Assembly (NCBI GenBank): GCA_948438565.1
Contig: CAOJLW010000167.1
Span: 1-5,427 of the forward strand
DNA from: an uncultured Lachnospiraceae bacterium
GTDB lineage: Bacteria > Bacillota > Clostridia > Lachnospirales > Lachnospiraceae
Direction of reading: 5' to 3'
DNA: 5,427 nt
The notes below the pieces were generated by a model, which searched no databases, was not told where the DNA came from, and worked only from the letters and a program-made list of their open reading frames with translations. The position numbers and the translations under genes are program-made. Positions 1 to 4,400 of this stretch are shown here, piece by piece. Positions within the stretch are counted from its first letter, which is position 1. Each line of letters starts with the position of its first letter.

Positions 1-50
1 GCATCTGCCTTACAAGCAGAGGGTCATAGGTTCGAGCCCTATAGGTCCCA
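1..50 (+). tRNA. tRNA-Val(TAC), 3' part
   Basis: This is the 3' portion of a valine tRNA whose acceptor 5' strand and D-arm lie left of the window. The anticodon stem is TCTGC (4-8) paired with GCAGA (16-20), and the 7-nt loop gives anticodon TAC at 11-13. The T-arm pairs ATAGG (26-30) with CCTAT (38-42) around TTCGAGC. The acceptor 3' strand AGGTCCC (43-49) is followed by discriminator A50. CCA is not encoded, so it would be added by nucleotidyltransferase. It lies 5 nt from the next tRNA, which suggests one polycistronic transcript. Confidence 0.95.
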
Positions 51-55
51 TATGT

Positions 56-139
56 GCCGGCGTGGCGGAACTGGCAGACGCGCAGGACTTAAAATCCTGT
101 GGTGGCAACATCGTACCGGTTCGATTCCGGTCGCCGGCA
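56..139 (+). tRNA. tRNA-Leu(TAA)
   Basis: This is a complete class II tRNA of 84 nt. The acceptor GCCGGCG (56-62) pairs with CGCCGGC (132-138), with discriminator A139. The anticodon stem CAGGA (83-87) pairs with TCCTG (95-99), and the loop CTTAAAA places anticodon TAA at 90-92, reading UUA/UUG leucine codons. The long variable arm (100-114) is typical of tRNA-Leu. The T-arm pairs ACCGG (115-119) with CCGGT (127-131). CCA is not encoded. The T-rich stretch at 140-150 separates it from the next tRNA. Confidence 0.98.
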
Positions 140-154
140 CTATTTTTTTAATAT

Positions 155-228
155 GTGTGTGTAGCTCAGCTGGATAGAGCACTTGGCTACGGACCAAGGT
201 GTCGGGGGTTCGAATCCTCTCACGCACG
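155..228 (+). tRNA. tRNA-Arg(ACG)
   Basis: This is a complete 74-nt tRNA. The acceptor GTGTGTG (155-161) pairs with CACGCAC (221-227) with one G-U pair, and the discriminator is G228. The anticodon stem CTTGG (182-186) pairs with CCAAG (194-198). The loop CTACGGA gives anticodon ACG (189-191), the inosine-modified arginine isoacceptor for CGU/CGC/CGA codons. The T-arm GGGGG/CCTCT contains two G-U pairs. CCA is not encoded. It is the last gene of the cluster and is followed almost at once by a terminator. The DNA beyond carries transposase debris, which fits tRNA 3' ends being frequent integration sites, but no att repeat is visible. Confidence 0.98.
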
Positions 229-236
229 TTATATTA

Positions 237-271
237 TCCCTTGAAAACATAAGGTTTTCAGGGGATTTTTT
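237..271 (+). terminator. rho-independent terminator of the tRNA cluster
   Basis: A 12-bp stem, TCCCTTGAAAAC (237-248) with GTTTTCAGGGGA (254-265), contains a single T-G wobble. It closes a 5-nt loop (ATAAG) and is followed directly by six T residues (266-271). It starts 8 nt after tRNA-Arg, so it most plausibly ends the tRNA transcript. Confidence 0.93.
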
Positions 272-440
272 GTGTTACGTATGCTAATAACAAAGATGAG
301 CGCGGCAGACACGGATATTTATGGACATTCTTTTGACAATTCCATATGGGCGAAATCCACAAAAAGTATGATGTGTAGAAAAAGGAGACTCTATTTTCCT
401 GGCCGTTATCTTGCGGTTCCGATAAAAAAGAAGTAAAATA
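272..440. other. intergenic stretch after the tRNA terminator, no convincing gene
   Basis: This stretch holds no recognised gene. A 46-codon frame runs from ATG 296 to TAA 434-436, but it has only a weak upstream purine run, no recognisable family and no conserved motif, so I do not call it. A TTGACA hexamer at 333-338 lacks a properly spaced -10. An AAAGGAG-like sequence near 379-385 is not followed by a start codon. Given the truncated transposase remnant that follows, the stretch may be a degraded integration boundary; that is inference. Confidence 0.5.
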
Positions 441-866
441 ATGATAAGACAGAGAAGTTTGGAGGAAAATCTCTATAAAGAGGATAAAGAAATCTTTTTG
501 GGAGACGGTGCAGTGAAGATTTTTCTGAACACGGATAGCAAGATGGACGATGTGAGCAAGGAGTCGGGAGCTTTTCTGGATTATGTGGCAGGAAGGGAAA
601 CAGAGGATTCCTATGTAAAGAAGCTTCAGAATGCGGTAGACAGAGCAAAGAAAAACAGGGAATGGAGGCATGAGTATATGACGTTGTTAATGAGAGATCA
701 GGAGAATATAGAAAAAGGAATAGAAAAAGGAACATTGCAAGAGCGTAGAAAAATCATAATCCAAATGATAGGACAGGGATTCAATGATGGGCAAATTATG
801 TCTGTTTGCGAAACGAACGAAGAAGAAATCAGCTTATGCAGAAAAAATATGCGTCATATGATATAA
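441..866 (+). CDS. N-terminally truncated Rpn-type PD-(D/E)XK transposase-family protein (probable gene remnant)
   Basis: This 141-residue ORF resembles the C-terminal half of Rpn/PD-(D/E)XK nuclease-family putative transposases, which are usually about 300 residues. Diagnostic phrases are LGDGAVKIFLNT (20-31) with MDDVS (35-39), the FLDYV segment (46-50), and the REWRHEYMTLLMRDQEN stretch (73-89) before a charged helical tail, IEKGIEKG. The N-terminal nuclease core, where the catalytic acidic and lysine residues should lie, is missing. An in-frame stop sits at 423-425, and no frame of the preceding DNA shows the missing half. The ribosome site is weak (AGAAG before ATG 441). In full-length members the core supports recombination-promoting DNA cleavage; this copy should be inactive. 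It is best read as mobile-element debris next to a tRNA cluster. The family call is by pattern recognition, without a database search. Confidence 0.72.
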   Translation: MIRQRSLEENLYKEDKEIFLGDGAVKIFLNTDSKMDDVSKESGAFLDYVAGRETEDSYVKKLQNAVDRAKKNREWRHEYMTLLMRDQENIEKGIEKGTLQERRKIIIQMIGQGFNDGQIMSVCETNEEEISLCRKNMRHMI

Positions 867-960
867 AAAAACGCATCATAAGGATGAATGGGAGCGTTTC
901 AGGTATGACCTGGTTAATGAGAGAACTGGAGAATTGATAAGAAGAGAGAGACAGCTATGA
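862..960 (+). pseudogene. coding-like fragment without a start codon
   Basis: After the previous gene, an open frame (862-960, stop TGA 958-960) encodes a strongly charged peptide containing DEWERFRYDLVNERTGELI. Its composition looks like real protein rather than noise. It has no ATG/GTG/TTG start after the upstream in-frame stop (859-861) that would include this segment, and it lies in a different frame from the preceding ORF. I do not recognise the family. It may be a decayed remnant belonging to the same accessory debris as the transposase fragment. An alternative 17-codon frame from ATG 884 is less protein-like. Confidence 0.3.
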
Positions 961-1080
961 AAAACTAATAAATGTATAAAATATCTTTTTGTTTATGGGG
1001 TGAAGTCCTCGGGCGCCAAATGATTTTGGTTGTTATGCAGATTACTCGTTAAACGTGGGTATAAAAATAGTAAGAGGTGA
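961..1080. other. unassigned stretch upstream of an orphan terminator
   Basis: No supported protein gene lies here. A 26-codon frame (ATG 972 to TAA 1050-1052) lacks a good ribosome site. A GC-rich island around 996-1018 (including GGCGCC) interrupts AT-rich DNA and is followed by a small hairpin, CCAAA-TGAT-TTTGG, at about 1016-1029. Because the stretch leads directly into a strong terminator, it could be transcribed as a short non-coding RNA or an attenuated leader. I match it to no known riboswitch or RNA family. Confidence 0.3.
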
Positions 1081-1122
1081 AAAATCGCAGTTCAGACGTA
1101 ATGTCTTTTCTGCGGTTTTTTT
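1081..1122 (+). terminator. orphan rho-independent terminator
   Basis: The lower stem TCGCAG (1085-1090) pairs with CTGCGG (1110-1115) with one T-G pair. A 3x3 internal loop follows (TTC 1091-1093, TTT 1107-1109), then the upper stem AGAC (1094-1097)/GTCT (1103-1106) with loop GTAAT. The right arm runs directly into seven T residues (1116-1122), and AAAA (1081-1084) can extend the pairing. No complete gene precedes it: the last ORF ends 215 nt upstream. It points right, towards the glycosidase gene 375 nt downstream. Confidence 0.82.
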
Positions 1123-1190
1123 ATTGGACTATAAAAAAATAAAAATAGATGGATTATGTATTCTGTTGGTGAAAAATAATATATTTATAT

Positions 1191-1377
1191 AGAATATTTA
1201 CAGAATATTGTGGAAACTATGCAAAAAACTTTATGTGAACGGTAAATTATAAAATAAATATATAAAAATATTGTAGAAACATGAAAGAATATTGTATGGA
1301 GCGCCTAAACGTCAAATGTTATGCTAATGTTGTTACAATTTTATATGCAATATGCTAAGGAAAATATGGAAACATGA
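1191..1377 (+). repeat. phased direct repeats AGAATATT(GT)-GAAAC
   Basis: AGAATATT occurs exactly at 1191, 1202 and 1286, with a one-mismatch copy, AAAATATT, at 1265. The successive intervals are 11, 63 and 21 nt, close to whole DNA turns. Two copies extend to the 14-mers AATATTGTGGAAAC (1204-1217) and AATATTGTAGAAAC (1267-1280), with a single mismatch. GAAACATGA recurs exactly at 1276-1284 and 1369-1377. The pattern resembles a multi-site operator for a regulator of the downstream gene, although AT-richness raises the chance background. Confidence 0.4.
1233..1248 (+). promoter_or_regulatory. candidate catabolite-response element (cre-like)
   Basis: ATGTGAACGGTAAATT agrees at 14 of 16 positions with the Gram-positive cre consensus WTGNNARCGNWWWCAW, which is bound by CcpA-HPr(Ser-P). 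The left half and central CG are intact; the right-half CA is replaced by AT. The location, upstream of a sugar-cleaving exoenzyme, makes catabolite control plausible. The call rests on consensus matching by eye in AT-rich DNA. Confidence 0.28.
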
Positions 1378-1429
1378 TGAGAAGTAGAAAAGTTTCGTTT
1401 AAGAAAGGAGGATAAAGTAGACATCAGTG

Positions 1430-1452
1430 ACTCAACGTGAGAGAAGTTGAGT
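1430..1452 (+). promoter_or_regulatory. 5'-leader stem-loop
   Basis: ACTCAAC (1430-1436) and GTTGAGT (1446-1452) form a perfect 7-bp inverted repeat around a 9-nt loop. No T-tract follows, so it is not an intrinsic terminator. It lies between an unused strong Shine-Dalgarno sequence (AAAGGAGG, 1404-1411) and the ribosome site of the glycosidase. It could stabilise the mRNA or mark an RNA- or protein-binding site. Confidence 0.45.
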
Positions 1453-1484
1453 AAGTGGGCGTAAGTTATAAGGAGAAAAGTGGA

Positions 1485-1489
1485 AGGAG
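1485..1489 (+). promoter_or_regulatory. ribosome binding site of the glycosidase gene
   Basis: AGGAG at 1485-1489 lies 7 nt before ATG 1497, the best-spaced Shine-Dalgarno sequence in the leader. It fixes the start codon that gives a textbook signal peptide. A second AAGGAG (1470-1475) stands 4 nt before GTG 1480, a six-codon frame whose TGA overlaps the ATG. Confidence 0.85.
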
Positions 1490-1496
1490 AGGTAGC

Positions 1497-4400
1497 ATGA
1501 AGCTAAAAAAGACTATGAAAATGGCATTGGCAGCAATTACGTCTATTTCAATGGTTGTTGGATCCGTACCAGTTGCACTGGCAGCAGAGCAGGATCCGGA
1601 ACCGGATAAGGGGTATGAGGAGCGTTTGACTCCTTTGATGGGATGGGCCTCCTGGAATGAATTTGCCGCTAAGATCACGGAGCAGGATTTTGTGGAAAAT
1701 ATGGACTTGATGAAAGAATATGGCCTGGTGGATCTTGGTTATGAGTATTTTAATACCGATGATGGATACCAGGGAGGACGTGATGCAGACGGATATGTAA
1801 CGCATAATGTGGAAAAATTTCCTCATGGAATGAAATATATTGCAGATTATGCACATAGCCTTGGAATGAAAGCGGGTATTTATACGGATCTTGGCGTGCA
1901 CACCTGCGCGTCCGTATCGGATGGCGAAGGAGATAAAGATTTTCTTGGTCAGCCAGGTACAGGTTACGGTTTAACGGTTGGATTATATGAAAATGAGGAA
2001 AAAGATCTACGACGCTATTTTGGCGATTGGGGTTTTGATTTTATAAAGGTGGATTATTGCGGAGCTCGTGATTTGGGATGGGCGTTATCCGGTAAAGGGA
2101 CAGAACAGTATAATAAAGTTGGCGATATTATTGAAGATCTACGCAAAGAATACGGAAGGGATTTGATCTACAACGTATGCGCCTGGACATTTCCAGGTGA
2201 AGCTGTTGTAAATGGACAAGCAGATTCCTGGCGTACGGGCGGTGATTTATCAGCAAATTTTGATTCAATTGTAGGACAGTTAGATAGAATTGTAAATCTG
2301 GCGAAATACAGTAAGCCTGGTAAGGCAAACGATTTGGATATGTTGCAGATAGGGCGTAACAATTTGACAAATGAGGAGAATAAAACGCATTTTACGATGT
2401 GGTGTATGGCGGCGTCTCCGTTATTGATTGGCGCGGATCTCAGAAAAATTTCTCCACAGGCTCTGTCAATTTTAAAAAATAAAGAACTGATTGATATTGA
2501 TCAGGATCCGGCTTGTATTTGCGCTTCCGTTGTAAAAACAATCAATAATTTTAATGATGGAGACAGTAAGCCAGTGGAAATCTGGAGTAAGGATCTTGGT
2601 CAGAAGAATTCCACAACAAAGGCGATTGCTATTTTAAATCGTGCGAATACGCCGAGAGAAGTGACAATATCCTGGAATGAGTTGGGTTTTTATGGCGATA
2701 TGGTCGTGCGTGATTTGTGGAAACATCAATACATCAATGTGGAGGATGGCGATACGGTTACGATTCCTGCGCATGGGACATTAGCATGGAAAGTAGAGGG
2801 TAAGTTACTGCCTGAAGCAGCAGAAGAAAATCTCAGTGATCCTGTAACAGCGAATGTTGAGATGTCCATTGAGGATAAACCGGCAGCAATGAATTTGACA
2901 GAAATGGGCAATGCGGATTGGTTTTATTTTCAAAAAAACAGCGCTGCCAATGTTACGTTCAGAAGAAAAGCAGATGTGGAACAACAGCTTGACGTTAGCG
3001 CAGATGTACCGGGAAATATAACAAAAGATGATTTTTATGCGGATTCTGTGACGGCGTATACCTGGACGGACGGTACGCCTCAGGTCAATGGAACTAATGT
3101 AAAAGGCGGACATACGGTTAGCAGTACAATTGGAAACTATATACAGGTTGACGCGCGTTCTGACTCCAGAGAGCATACGTTATATGTGCCGATTACAGGA
3201 TGGCATTCTGACGTACAGATTGACGCGTTAGTAAATGGCGAGGTAGTGGATTCTCAAACGATCAGCGGAGCAACATGGTCGGATGGACAAATACGTGTTA
3301 ATAAATATGCAACCGTTAAATTTTCCTCAGATATACCGGCAACGGTATCTGTCAGATGGACGTTGGTAGGACAGACTACGTCAAACGGAAATATAGCCAT
3401 TGAAGGCGCCGCCCTGCATATTGATCCGGATCAAGAGGAGCCAGCGGCTTTGTATGGTTCTTTAACGGACGTATTCAAAGAAGAAGTGGATCTTGCGGCA
3501 GAAGGAGATCTGGACTATGTACAGTTTGGCGGTGAAAATGGCACGCTGTCAGCAGAAAAGAATGGCGTTGATCTGCTTGGAATGTACACAACAGGTGAAA
3601 ATGCAACAGTGGTATCGGCGGATACGGATATTGTATATCAGGCAGACGCAGCCAGCGCAAGTAAAGGCGCAGCTCAGTCAGCGTTAAACAGTAAATTTAT
3701 CGTTACGTTACCGGCAGCAGAGGAAATGACAAAAGCGAAGATATATCTGGGGGTGGAAGAAGCTTCTGTGGCTGTACGCGCTGCAAATGGAAGCATTACA
3801 TTTGCGGAAGATGTAATCGAAACAGGTAAGGGCAACAAGGTATTGTCCTTGTACTATAAGAGTGAAAAACCAATCCGGGCGTTATTAAAGGTGACAGGGA
3901 CGTTGGGCGAAAACGCTAAGGCGCGTCTGGATGCAGTGACGCTTTCCAGGGCGCAGGATACGTTGACCTTTGATCCGAAATTATCGCAGAAAGATGATAC
4001 AGTAAATGTACAGGCAGAAGTGATTGATAAGTCAGACAATATTTCTGCAAAAACAATGGAAGTAAAATTATATAAAACAGACGGAACATTGACAGATACT
4101 CAATCTGTGGCGATTGAGCAGATCTGGAAGGCTACGGCAAATATGGACATCGAATTGCCGGTTGGTTTTGCCGGAGAGGCAAGGATTTGTATTTTGGATG
4201 CAGAGGGCCAGGCGCTTAGTGAGACTTTTACATATCAATTGCCGCTTGCAAATCGTAAGAGCAGCGCATTTTTGGGACGTTTTACCGCGCAGAAAATGGT
4301 AAAAGACGGAGCTATTTTAGTGGATGTGCGCTCACCGCAAGAATTTGCAAGAAACAAGATTGACGGGGCAATCAATATTCCGCAGGCTGATATTTTAGAA

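Larger units (their letters stand above)
1123..1403. other. AT-rich upstream region of the glycosidase gene
   Basis: About 280 nt of very AT-rich DNA without a credible ORF on either strand. It contains phased direct repeats, a candidate catabolite-response element and a duplicated TATGCTAA word, all listed separately. I cannot assign one promoter with confidence. Weak sigma-A-like candidates are TTGTGG (1208-1213) with TTATGT (1231-1236) at 17-nt spacing, and TTGTTA (1330-1335) with TATGCT (1351-1356) at a short 15-nt spacing. The promoter of the secreted glycosidase most probably lies in this stretch. Confidence 0.5.

Noticed and set aside
39..227. Minus-strand 62-residue frame with the phrase PATGIEPVRC
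   Set aside because: It lies entirely on the antisense of the three tRNA genes. Such tRNA-shadow proteins are a well-known false annotation.
333..372. Perfect TTGACA with TATGAT downstream
   Set aside because: The spacing is 28 nt, far beyond the 16-18 nt required for a sigma-A promoter, and no good -10 exists at the right distance.
296..436. 46-codon plus-strand frame between the tRNA terminator and the transposase remnant
   Set aside because: It has no good ribosome site and no recognisable motif, and its translation does not resemble the missing N-terminal half of the PD-(D/E)XK protein.
258..735. Two long minus-strand frames opposite the transposase remnant
   Set aside because: They are antisense shadows of the 441-866 frame, rich in low-complexity Phe/Leu/Ser and Pro, with no recognisable domain, while the plus strand shows family motifs.
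849..876. Inverted repeat ATGCGT/ACGCAT around the end of the transposase remnant
   Set aside because: The stem is only 6 bp with a 16-nt loop and no T-tract follows, so it is not convincing as a terminator or an element end.
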